A DNA stretch of 7,713 nt from Ruminococcus sp. UBA946 (GCA_002293295.1 DBCY01000148.1:1-7713); one strand, 5' to 3'. Positions 1 through 5,697 are shown, numbered from the stretch's first letter. Notes: generated from the sequence alone by a model not told the origin. Made by a program: numbers and translations.

Positions 1-41
1 TTGTTCAGTACGCATTAATTAAAGAAAGGCACGGTGTCAAG

Positions 42-602
42 ATGAATTACAGTATTAAAGAGGTTGCCGAAAGGCTCAGAGGGCTTCGGGAAATCCTTAA
101 TATTTCAACGGATGAAATATGCGAAAGGACAGGAACGCCGAAGGCTGATTATGAACTGATAGAAAAGGGGGAAAAGGATTTTTCCGTCACATTCATATAT
201 AAATGCGCCGAAATCCTCGGCGTTGACATTATTGAGCTGCTGACGGGCGAGAACCCTAAACTGAAACGCTACAGCGTTGTCAGAAAGGGAACGGGGCTTC
301 CCGTTAAAAGGCGCGAGGGATTTGAATACCAGCATCTTGCTTACTTATTCAAGGATAAAAAAATCGAACCGTTTTTGGTTATCGCCCCTTATTCGGAGGA
401 AGAACAGGACAAGCCGGTATCGCTTTCCGTTCATGCGGGTCAGGAATTCGATTATATAATTTCGGGAAGCTTAAAGCTCAGTATTGACGGAAAGGAAAAA
501 ATTCTTTCCGCGGGGGATTCTATTATTTACGATTCGTCGGCACCGCACGGCATGATTGCCGCAAACGGCGGAAAGTGCGAATTTTTGGCTATTCTAATTT
601 AA
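42..602 (+). CDS. XRE-family HTH transcriptional regulator with C-terminal cupin domain
   Basis: A 186-aa two-domain protein, probably a cytoplasmic DNA-binding regulator. Residues about 6-68 form an XRE/Cro-type helix-turn-helix: VAERLRGLREILNIS, then TDEICERTGTPKADYELIEKGEKDFSV, then FIYKCAEILGVDIIELLTG. Residues about 108-186 form a small cupin barrel (HAGQEFDYIISG, LSAGDSIIYDSSAPHG). H131, E135 and H169 sit where cupins usually place metal or ligand contacts, so a small effector may be bound there (inference). ATG 42 is chosen because AAAGG lies about 12 bases upstream and the HTH begins directly after it. The acyl-CoA synthetase gene follows after 26 bases with no terminator, so the two are probably co-transcribed. 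HTH-cupin proteins next to an AMP-binding ligase are a familiar pairing in Clostridia; by analogy it may control this ligase in response to an acid or its acyl-CoA, but the ligand is unknown. Its promoter lies outside or at the very edge of the window. Confidence 0.88.
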   Translation: MNYSIKEVAERLRGLREILNISTDEICERTGTPKADYELIEKGEKDFSVTFIYKCAEILGVDIIELLTGENPKLKRYSVVRKGTGLPVKRREGFEYQHLAYLFKDKKIEPFLVIAPYSEEEQDKPVSLSVHAGQEFDYIISGSLKLSIDGKEKILSAGDSIIYDSSAPHGMIAANGGKCEFLAILI

Positions 603-628
603 TAATCCGGAGAGGAATGTTCATAATT

Positions 629-2308
629 ATGAGGTTAAGGAATTTTAATGAGAAGTTTGTTACAGAGGGACGCGATAAAAACGGCGTTATAAATAAATTT
701 GAAATAAACGTACCGGGTAATTTTAATTTTGCCTATGATGTAATTGATGAAATCGCAAAGACAGACCCCGGTAAAACCGCCATAATCTGGTGCAATGAAG
801 CCGGGGAGGAGAAATACATCACCTATTCCGAGCTTTCTAAAAAGTCATGTCAGGCGGCAAATTTGCTTACGGCTTACGGAATAAAAAAGGGCGATAAGGT
901 AATGTCCGTTTTAAAGAGGCATTATCAGTTCTGGTTTCTTGCCATGGGTCTGTGCAAAATAGGGGCGGTATTAATCCCCGCTACGAACCAGCTTCAGAAA
1001 AAGGATTATTTATACCGTTTCGGAGCGGCTGAGGTTTCCTACCTTGTAGCTACCGGAGAGGGTGATGTTACCGTAAGCGCCGGAGAGGCAATCGAAGAGT
1101 ATAAAGGAATCAAAGAAAAGTTTATTGTGAGGGGCTCCTGTGACGGATGGGTTGATTTTGACGGAGAAATTGAAAAATACCCCGATACTTTTGAACGTAT
1201 TGAAACCGATTCTTCCGAGGATATGCTCCTGTACTTCACATCGGGAACAACCGGGTATCCAAAAATGGTTGTCCACAGCTATAAGTACGGCATAGCTCAT
1301 CTGTTTACCGCCAAGCACTGGCATAACCTCAATGACGAAAGCATTCACCTTACTATTTCCGAAACAGGATGGGCGAAAAGCATGTGGGGGAAGATGTACG
1401 GTCAGTTCCTTTGCGGGGCGGCGGTATTCGTATTTGATTTCAACCGTTTCAAGGCGGAGGACATCCTTGCGAAGATAGAGCAGTATAAAATAACCTCGCT
1501 CTGCGCTCCGCCGACAATGTTCCGTTTGCTGATGCTTGCGGATTTAAGCAAATATGACTTGTCAAGCCTTAAATACAGCACTATAGCAGGCGAGGCGCTG
1601 AGTCCCGACGTATATAATAACTGGTATAAGCAAACCGGTATTAAGCTTATGGAGGGCTTCGGTCAGACTGAAACCATTATAATCGCATGCAATGTTCCTG
1701 GGATGGAACCCAAGCCCGGTTCAATGGGCAAGGCTGTTCCCGTTTACGATGTTGATATTGTCGATTCCGAGGGGAAATCGCTCCCTGCCGGTGAAACCGG
1801 GGAAATAGTCCTTCGTACGGGTGACGCAAGCCGGGATATGTTCGGAATGTTCAAGGGCTATTATAAAAATGAAGAAGCTACAAGCTCCGTTTGGAACAAA
1901 GGTATTTATCATACGGGGGATACCGCATGGAGGGATGAGGACGGATATATCTGGTATGTCGGACGCAACGACGACTTAATCAAGGCTTCGGGTTACCGCA
2001 TCGGGCCCTTTGAAATCGAAAGCGTTCTGCTTGAACACCCCGCCGTTCTTGAAGCCGCGGTAACCGGCGTTAAAGACCCGGTAAGGGGTCAGGTCGTAAA
2101 GGCTACAATCGTACTCAGAAGCGAATATAAAGACAAGGGTGACGAAAAGCTTGTAAAGGAACTCCAGGAGCATGTCAAAAATACCACAGCTCCTTATAAA
2201 TACCCGCGTATAGTTGAATTTGTCAGCGAGCTTCCCAAAACAATCAGCGGTAAAATCAGGCGCGCGGAAATCCGTGAGAAGTCGGAAGAAATCAGGAGTC
2301 AGGAATAA
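629..2308 (+). CDS. Acyl-CoA synthetase (AMP-forming), medium-chain/acetyl-CoA-synthetase-like
   Basis: A 559-aa member of the ANL (AMP-binding) superfamily. It activates a carboxylic acid with ATP to an acyl-adenylate and then transfers it to CoA. The core motifs are intact: YFTSGTTGYPK, the phosphate loop (202-212); EGFGQTE, the adenine/Mg motif (342-348); YHTGD (427-431); GRNDDLIKASGYRI, the hinge and CoA-face motif (445-458); and PKTISGKIRR with the adenylation lysine K542. The length and the VPGNFNFAYDVIDEIA opening resemble medium-chain (ACSM-like) acyl-CoA synthetases rather than FadD; the acid cannot be read from sequence. Start choice: ATG 629 has GGAGAGG (609-615) 13 bases upstream, slightly far. 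ATG 617 would add four residues and has GGAG only 4 bases away. An in-frame upstream start at 575 would overlap the regulator and is unlikely. The last residues (IRSQE) fall in a TCAGGA-rich repeat that runs past the stop. Transcription probably ends at the hairpin at 2343-2374. Confidence 0.93.
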   Translation: MRLRNFNEKFVTEGRDKNGVINKFEINVPGNFNFAYDVIDEIAKTDPGKTAIIWCNEAGEEKYITYSELSKKSCQAANLLTAYGIKKGDKVMSVLKRHYQFWFLAMGLCKIGAVLIPATNQLQKKDYLYRFGAAEVSYLVATGEGDVTVSAGEAIEEYKGIKEKFIVRGSCDGWVDFDGEIEKYPDTFERIETDSSEDMLLYFTSGTTGYPKMVVHSYKYGIAHLFTAKHWHNLNDESIHLTISETGWAKSMWGKMYGQFLCGAAVFVFDFNRFKAEDILAKIEQYKITSLCAPPTMFRLLMLADLSKYDLSSLKYSTIAGEALSPDVYNNWYKQTGIKLMEGFGQTETIIIACNVPGMEPKPGSMGKAVPVYDVDIVDSEGKSLPAGETGEIVLRTGDASRDMFGMFKGYYKNEEATSSVWNKGIYHTGDTAWRDEDGYIWYVGRNDDLIKASGYRIGPFEIESVLLEHPAVLEAAVTGVKDPVRGQVVKATIVLRSEYKDKGDEKLVKELQEHVKNTTAPYKYPRIVEFVSELPKTISGKIRRAEIREKSEEIRSQE

Positions 2309-2330
2309 GGAATCAGGAAATAAAAATCAG
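2292..2330. repeat. Short TCAGGA-type direct repeats spanning a stop codon
   Basis: TCAGGA occurs at 2292-2297, 2299-2304 and 2313-2318. There is an intervening AAGGAA and a truncated ATCAG ending at 2330. The cluster covers the last codons of the acyl-CoA synthetase gene and its TAA stop, so the C-terminal RSQE is repeat-encoded. The purpose is unknown; it may be slippage-derived or the remnant of a dispersed intergenic repeat. Confidence 0.5.
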
Positions 2331-2342
2331 TAAAATAAATAG

Positions 2343-2374
2343 TTCCGGACGGCAGAATCAATTGCCGCCCGGAA
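2343..2374. terminator. Bidirectional hairpin terminator between convergent genes
   Basis: The inverted repeat TTCCGGACGGCA (2343-2354) / TGCCGCCCGGAA (2363-2374) has an 8-base loop and a single imperfect pair: an A/C mismatch on the + strand, a G-U pair in the minus transcript. T-rich sequence follows on both sides: TTGTTGCGTTAATAATTTTA on the + strand and ACTATTTATTTTACTG on the minus strand. It lies between the ends of the acyl-CoA synthetase gene (+) and the lipoprotein gene (-), so it can serve both. Confidence 0.78.
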
Positions 2375-2391
2375 TTGTTGCGTTAATAATT

Positions 2392-3690
2392 TTATCTATC
2401 GGGGTCTTCAATTGTTATGGCTTCGAATTCCAAGGTCTGTTTATTCCTTATCAGGTCATAAACCTGGCTGACTGGTATCCTGTCGGTATAAAAGAACCAG
2501 CAGTCTGCATGATAAAACGTCACACAAATTTCCAAATCCAAATATTCACCATTGAGTTTTATATCAGATATTTCAGTCAGTGAACCTTTCGTGTAAATTG
2601 TGTTAATAATTTTAGCTTTCTCTCCTGTTTCAGGGTTATAATAAAATAAATCACCGCCGCGCGTCATAGTACCGTTAGATTGACCAGCTGTTAAAAGAAG
2701 AATCTCATTGTTAAGCCAGAGCAGGTCTTTGGAAGCAAGATTTTCTTTCGGTTTATCAAATTCGGTTATAAGCGTTTTCTGTCTTGTTGGTACATTAAAT
2801 ATATAAAACGGACCTAAGAAATCGTCTTCACGTGATGATTCAATGCTGGCAATACGTGTCCTGTCGGGTGATACGTCAAAATATGAATTTGACCAAACCA
2901 AAAATAGCGGGAACGGCTCGGTGTTATCGGGATATTTCACAGCAATGCTTTTGTCTGTGTCATCTTCACCAATAAGGACAAGTTCAGCGTAATCAGAAAG
3001 CTGAATCCCCGAAAGGTAATCGGATAATTTATCATGGTCATCCGGGTCAGACCAATGGTAATAAGTTTCATAATCGATAAAATCAATATCCGCTTTTATA
3101 ACATTAACCCCGCCGCTAAAGACTGTGTCATAAGCCAAACGATACCCGCTGTCACCTACAAAAATAGATTCCGCCGGGTAAAAGTCAGGTATATATGTCG
3201 AATATTCGATATAATATTCATCCGGTAAATAAGACACTTCAAAAACTATATCACTGACACAAATTGTTTTATCATCTAAATAGGTTTTATATAATTTAAT
3301 CCGGGGCACGGATTGATTTTTGGGGATAATTAATACTGTTTCGCTTCCCTCGCCGTATTTAATCGGGATTTTCCCTTCGTAAAGCGAAGGTTCAATATTA
3401 TCCTTATAATCAATTATTAAGCCGAGCGACGAAATATCATCAGGATACGGGTCGTGTTCGGTTGCGGTTACGGCTTTGGAAGTCAAGGCGGCAGTTGTTG
3501 TTTCAGCCGTCGGGGTTGTTATAGCGGTTGTAGTTAAAGAGGTTTCTTTTTCGGTTGAATCGGCTGTTTCAATTCCCAATGAAGTAAACGGGGTTTCTGT
3601 TTCATCCGGGAGCGTTTCCGGACTGATGTTACAGCCTGCCGACAGCGCAAGGATTATTGAAAGAATAACCGGCAGTATCTTTTTATTCAT
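2392..3690 (-). CDS. Putative lipoprotein with Thr-rich linker, possibly DUF4652-like C-terminal domain
   Basis: A 432-aa secreted protein that should be anchored to the outer face of the membrane. The N-terminus is a lipoprotein signal: Lys-rich start, hydrophobic stretch LPVILSIILAL, and lipobox LSAGC with the lipidated Cys at 20. Residues about 21-82 are a Thr/Ala/Glu-rich, low-complexity linker. Residues about 85-432 look globular, beta-rich and acidic. The segment at about 265-360 (YFDVSPDRTRIASIE, then GPFYIFNVPTRQKTLI, LLWLNNEILLLTAGQSNGT, GGDLFYYNPETGEK) resembles beta-propeller-like strands and, from memory, the DUF4652 family. That assignment is tentative. Start ATG 3690 has an AAGGGG ribosome site 10 bases upstream. 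It is transcribed alone from a promoter at 3733-3761 and converges on the left operon, sharing its terminator. I see no catalytic motif, and the function is unknown. Confidence 0.85.
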   Translation of the reverse strand: MNKKILPVILSIILALSAGCNISPETLPDETETPFTSLGIETADSTEKETSLTTTAITTPTAETTTAALTSKAVTATEHDPYPDDISSLGLIIDYKDNIEPSLYEGKIPIKYGEGSETVLIIPKNQSVPRIKLYKTYLDDKTICVSDIVFEVSYLPDEYYIEYSTYIPDFYPAESIFVGDSGYRLAYDTVFSGGVNVIKADIDFIDYETYYHWSDPDDHDKLSDYLSGIQLSDYAELVLIGEDDTDKSIAVKYPDNTEPFPLFLVWSNSYFDVSPDRTRIASIESSREDDFLGPFYIFNVPTRQKTLITEFDKPKENLASKDLLWLNNEILLLTAGQSNGTMTRGGDLFYYNPETGEKAKIINTIYTKGSLTEISDIKLNGEYLDLEICVTFYHADCWFFYTDRIPVSQVYDLIRNKQTLEFEAITIEDPDR

Positions 3691-3732
3691 AATATCATTT
3701 CCCCTTTTTGGTATACTTCTGATTCTGTTTTC

Positions 3733-3761
3733 AGGATATATTATAATCGGTAATTTGTCAA
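3733..3761 (-). promoter_or_regulatory. Sigma-A promoter for the lipoprotein gene
   Basis: On the minus strand a perfect -35 TTGACA (3756-3761) is followed 17 bases later by TATCCT (3733-3738) as a moderate -10. A perfect TATAAT (3740-3745) also lies between them but only 10 bases from the -35, too close to pair with it. Transcription would start about 35 bases upstream of the start codon, leaving room for the AAGGGG ribosome site. Confidence 0.5.
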
Positions 3762-3810
3762 TGGTATGTACTTAATTGAAATAATATTGTAATAAATTCT
3801 ACTGGGAAAC

Positions 3811-3854
3811 AAATTACAGCTTTTTTTCGGACGCTCCGCAGTACTATGTAATTT
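3811..3854. repeat. Nested inverted repeat in the intergenic region
   Basis: AAATTACA (3811-3818) and TGTAATTT (3847-3854) are exact inverted repeats. They enclose a T7 run and a small CGGA-CGC-TCCG hairpin. Neither strand has a T-tract placed after the hairpin, so it is not a clear terminator. It may be an operator, a remnant of a mobile repeat, or chance in AT-rich DNA. Apart from this, the lipoprotein promoter, the hairpin at 3880-3914 and the MITE, I see nothing else between 3691 and 4038. Confidence 0.3.
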
Positions 3855-3879
3855 TCAAGTTTGCGGTATATAAAAACAA

Positions 3880-3914
3880 ACTGCCGCCTGTTAAATAAAT
3901 CAGCAGGTGGCAGT
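3880..3914 (-). terminator. Terminator hairpin downstream of the 213-aa gene
   Basis: ACTGCCGCCTG (3880-3890) and CAGGTGGCAGT (3904-3914) form an 11-pair stem with one imperfect pair and a 13-base loop. Reading the minus strand, the hairpin is followed by TTTGTTTTTATA, the U-rich tail expected of a rho-independent terminator. The plus strand has no such tail. It fits as the end of the minus-strand gene at 4039-4680, from which it is now separated by the inserted MITE-like element. Confidence 0.6.
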
Positions 3915-3927
3915 ATAACTAAATATG

Positions 3928-4039
3928 ACTAGTACCAATTAACAATTAAAAATTAACAATTAACAATGGTGGTATACCGCCTGAGGCGGTATGATTTTAA
4001 TTTATAATTCGCAACTTTTAGTTGTTATGAGGTACTAGT
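3928..4039 (-). mobile_element. Complete 112-bp MITE-like element (copy A)
   Basis: The element is bounded by perfect 9-bp inverted ends, ACTAGTACC and GGTACTAGT. The arms remain partly complementary inward, sharing TAACAA, TAAAA and TT at matching spacing. At its centre is a perfect palindrome, ATACCGCC-TGA-GGCGGTAT (3974-3992). The left arm holds a 7-bp tandem repeat. It has no coding capacity, so any movement would need a transposase supplied from elsewhere (inference). The same sequence recurs in inverted orientation at 7648-7713, matching at 58 of 66 positions without gaps, so this is a dispersed family and not a one-off hairpin. Strand is given as the direction in which the element follows its neighbouring gene: the stop codon TAA of the 213-aa gene shares its last base with the element's first. 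Confidence 0.8.
3937..3967 (+). repeat. Heptanucleotide AATTAAC tandem repeat inside the MITE arm
   Basis: Four consecutive 7-base units (AATTAAC, AATTAAA, AATTAAC, AATTAAC) and a partial AAT run from 3937 to 3967. The period is exact, with a single substitution. Such a tract can gain or lose units by slippage, so arm length may vary between copies of the element. Confidence 0.8.
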
Positions 4040-4680
4040 TAAAATATATCGGTAAAATCATCGGTGTTTATAAACATATCATCACCGGTGTTATCTGAAA
4101 AACCGTCCGTATTTATTTCCTCGGTATCATCGGGCAGTTCTTTCGGAATATCATCCTTCGGGTACAGTGATTTTCTGTACATTTCAACCGCTGTTAAGTG
4201 AACCGGGGACAGTCTGTTCTCAAAGCTCATAATTTCCGATAAAAGCTTTTCAAAAGGAACAGGGTTTTCAGGAATCCCGTCTGTCGTCACGGACTGGTTT
4301 AATATTTTCTTCCATGACCTGTTAAGCATTGACGATATACTGTGGTCGCGGTTTGATAAAATGGTTTCCTTAAACTCGGAGGGAACAGGCTCTTTAAAAT
4401 CATAAAGGGGTTCTATAATAATAAGCTCGTTCAGATAAGAATCAACTGCGTCACAGTATTTAAAATAATTTGCGGGAGCTCTGGTTGCGTTCATATTGGC
4501 AAGGTTCCGGTTTATGGCTGAAAGTCTTTTCCCCACATAATTGTCCGACATCCTGAATAAGAATTCGGGTGATACCATCAGTGATTTTTCTTTTGAGCCG
4601 AATATAATATTCTGCAGCTGAACCATATGAAATTTATTCTTTTTTATATTTCCGCTTTTATCTGATGAAAAAAGCCCCAT
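4039..4680 (-). CDS. Hypothetical protein with acidic repetitive C-terminal tail
   Basis: A 213-aa protein I do not recognise. There is no signal peptide, membrane segment or catalytic motif. The N-terminus (1-35) is basic and polar (SSDKSGNIKKNKF); the middle (about 36-172) looks mainly helical, with an aromatic stretch ANYFKYCDAVDSYLNELIIIEPLYDF. Residues 174-213 form a highly acidic, probably disordered tail with a near-repeat, NTDGFSDN (190-197) and NTDDFTDI (205-212). It is probably cytoplasmic. ATG 4680 has a purine-rich AAAGGGCGG site about 8 bases upstream and an extended -10 promoter about 50 bases upstream. The gene is single and divergent from rplU. Its TAA stop lies directly at the end of a MITE-like element, and a likely native terminator is found beyond that element. 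Long open frame, start signals and terminator support a real gene; its function is unknown. Confidence 0.8.
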   Translation of the reverse strand: MGLFSSDKSGNIKKNKFHMVQLQNIIFGSKEKSLMVSPEFLFRMSDNYVGKRLSAINRNLANMNATRAPANYFKYCDAVDSYLNELIIIEPLYDFKEPVPSEFKETILSNRDHSISSMLNRSWKKILNQSVTTDGIPENPVPFEKLLSEIMSFENRLSPVHLTAVEMYRKSLYPKDDIPKELPDDTEEINTDGFSDNTGDDMFINTDDFTDIF

Positions 4681-4726
4681 ATCTTTGACCGCCCTTTCCG
4701 TTCCCGTTCAGTATGAATATGCTTTA

Positions 4727-4735
4727 ATTATAACA
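4727..4735 (-). promoter_or_regulatory. Extended -10 promoter for the 213-aa gene
   Basis: On the minus strand the sequence reads TGTTATAAT: a perfect -10 hexamer (4727-4732) with the TG extension. No good -35 is seen at 16-18 bases, which an extended -10 can tolerate. The transcript would start about 40 bases upstream of the start codon. Between here and the rplU promoter (4736-4894) the DNA is AT-rich and I see no gene. Confidence 0.5.
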
Positions 4736-4894
4736 TATAATAAATTAAGCGGCATTAATATTAGATGAACGTAAGATTAATTATAATAATACGGTAAGGA
4801 AATAAAGAATAAAACGCATATTATTTGTCATAATAGTAAAAAAACGCAGGGTATTATACTTATTGTTTGTGTATGCTGCTGAACTTAAAATAAC

Positions 4895-4923
4895 TTGACA
4901 TAATATAGTAAATATGATATAAT
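4895..4923 (+). promoter_or_regulatory. Consensus sigma-A promoter for rplU-rpmA
   Basis: TTGACA (4895-4900) and TATAAT (4918-4923) are separated by exactly 17 bases, and TG at 4915-4916 makes an extended -10. This matches the housekeeping consensus at every position, as expected for a very highly expressed ribosomal protein operon. Transcription should begin near 4930. Confidence 0.9.
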
Positions 4924-4929
4924 TAATAA

Positions 4930-5026
4930 GCCGCTTGTCTTGGGCTGTTTAAGAAGTATAAAGCGTTTAAATGCGTTATACGCGCCTATTGTTACAGCGA
5001 GTTTGAAAAAGAAGGCAGGTACCGCA
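4930..5026 (+). promoter_or_regulatory. Structured 5' leader of rplU, candidate L21 autoregulatory leader
   Basis: About 97 bases lie between the predicted transcription start and the rplU start codon, much longer than needed for a ribosome site. A hairpin is visible: GTATAA (4956-4961) pairs with TTATAC (4976-4981), extended inward by GCG/GCG pairing around a TTTAAA loop. Firmicutes commonly carry an L21 leader RNA here, thought to let excess L21 repress its own operon. Position and gene order fit, but I could not match the family consensus base by base. The ribosome site AGGCAGG (5013-5019) closes the leader. Confidence 0.45.
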
Positions 5027-5341
5027 ATGTACGCTATTATTGAAACGGGCGGAAAACAGTATCAGGTTGAGGAAGGCGATGAGATTTATATCGAAAAGCT
5101 TGAGGTAGACGCTGATGACACCGTTACTTTCGACAAGGTAATTGCTGTCGGAAAAGACAGCGGTCTCAATGTGGGGGTTCCCTATGTAAGCGGAGCGACT
5201 GTAGACGCAAAAGTTATAAAAAACGGTAAGGGCAAAAAAATAAACATTTTCACTTATAAGCCCAAAAAAGGTTCGTCATATAAAAGACAGGGACACAGAC
5301 AGCCTTATACAATGGTAAGGATTGACGCGATAAAAGCTTAG
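5027..5341 (+). CDS. rplU: 50S ribosomal protein L21
   Basis: A 104-aa protein, the usual length for bacterial L21, which binds 23S rRNA in the large subunit next to L20. Recognisable features are the opening MYAIIETGGKQYQVEEGDEI, the KVIAVG strand, and the basic RNA-binding C-terminus KKINIFTYKPKKGSSYKRQGHRQPYTMVRIDAI. ATG 5027 is chosen because it gives the canonical N-terminus and AGG (5017-5019) lies 7 bases upstream. An in-frame TTG at 4940 would add 29 residues that fall in the leader and match nothing in L21. It is first in an operon with rpmA, 61 bases downstream. The prp/ysxB gene that usually separates the two in Firmicutes is missing. Confidence 0.98.
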   Translation: MYAIIETGGKQYQVEEGDEIYIEKLEVDADDTVTFDKVIAVGKDSGLNVGVPYVSGATVDAKVIKNGKGKKINIFTYKPKKGSSYKRQGHRQPYTMVRIDAIKA

Positions 5342-5385
5342 TTTTATACCGTATCAAACTAATATTAACCGTTTATTGCATTTTT

Positions 5386-5392
5386 GGAGGTG
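5386..5392 (+). promoter_or_regulatory. Strong ribosome binding site fixing the rpmA start
   Basis: GGAGGTG lies 10 bases before ATG 5403. Since it sits downstream of the alternative in-frame TTG at 5376, it rules out that longer start and shows that L27 begins directly with MAHKKG. Confidence 0.85.
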
Positions 5393-5402
5393 TAATTTTA
5401 AT

Positions 5403-5657
5403 ATGGCACATAAAAAGGGAATGGGTTCAACCAAGAACGGAAGAGATTCCGAATCGAAACGTCTCGGCGTAAAAAGAGGGGACGGTCAGGCTGTAATCGC
5501 AGGAAATATTCTTGTCCGCCAGAGAGGGACTCATATTCATGCCGGAAACGGCGTCGGAAGGGGTTCCGACGATACTCTGTTTGCAACGGTTGACGGCAGG
5601 GTAAGATTCGAGCGTTTGGGGCGCGACCGTAAAAAGGTCAGTGTTTATGCCGAATAA
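5403..5657 (+). CDS. rpmA: 50S ribosomal protein L27
   Basis: An 84-aa protein of the usual length for mature L27. Its flexible N-terminus reaches toward the peptidyl-transferase centre. The signature MAHKKGMGSTKNGRDSESKRLGVKRGDGQ is complete, followed by AGNILVRQRGTHIHAGNGVGRGSDDTLFA and a short basic end. Many Firmicutes make L27 with a roughly nine-residue extension (ending LQFFA or similar) that Prp protease removes. Here the start is fixed by GGAGGTG at 5386-5392, and upstream in-frame codons do not encode such an extension. This agrees with the absence of prp next door. The gene ends the rplU operon at the terminator at 5675-5697. Confidence 0.98.
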   Translation: MAHKKGMGSTKNGRDSESKRLGVKRGDGQAVIAGNILVRQRGTHIHAGNGVGRGSDDTLFATVDGRVRFERLGRDRKKVSVYAE

Positions 5658-5674
5658 TAACCGGCTTGTGTTAA

Positions 5675-5697
5675 AAGGAGCAGTAAATCTGCTCCTT
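5675..5697 (+). terminator. Rho-independent terminator after rpmA
   Basis: AAGGAGCAG (5675-5683) and CTGCTCCTT (5689-5697) form a perfect 9-bp stem with the 5-base loop TAAAT, followed by the T-rich tail ATTTATTTTTAAT. It closes the rplU-rpmA transcript 17 bases after the rpmA stop and separates it from the obg promoter. Confidence 0.92.

Noticed and set aside
1010..1348. 112-codon minus-strand open frame inside the acyl-CoA synthetase gene
   Set aside because: It overlaps conserved ANL motifs on the opposite strand, has no start signals, and its translation resembles nothing known.
3476..3775. Open frame on the + strand opposite the lipoprotein N-terminus, with a Val/Ser-rich translation
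   Set aside because: It is the complement of the Thr-rich linker and signal sequence. The repetitive composition mirrors the real gene, and it has no ribosome site or family resemblance.
3937..3967. Possible CRISPR-like array from the regularly spaced AATTAAC units
   Set aside because: The units are 7 bases with no spacers between them; this is a simple tandem repeat in a MITE arm, and no cas genes are present.
4940..5026. 29-residue N-terminal extension of L21 from TTG
   Set aside because: It is not part of the L21 family, begins only about 10 bases after the predicted transcription start, and overlaps the leader hairpin; ATG 5027 has a suitable ribosome site.
5376..5402. Possible N-terminal extension of L27 from TTG 5376
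   Set aside because: The ribosome site GGAGGTG lies downstream of this codon, and the encoded residues lack the hydrophobic LQFFA-like Prp cleavage motif.
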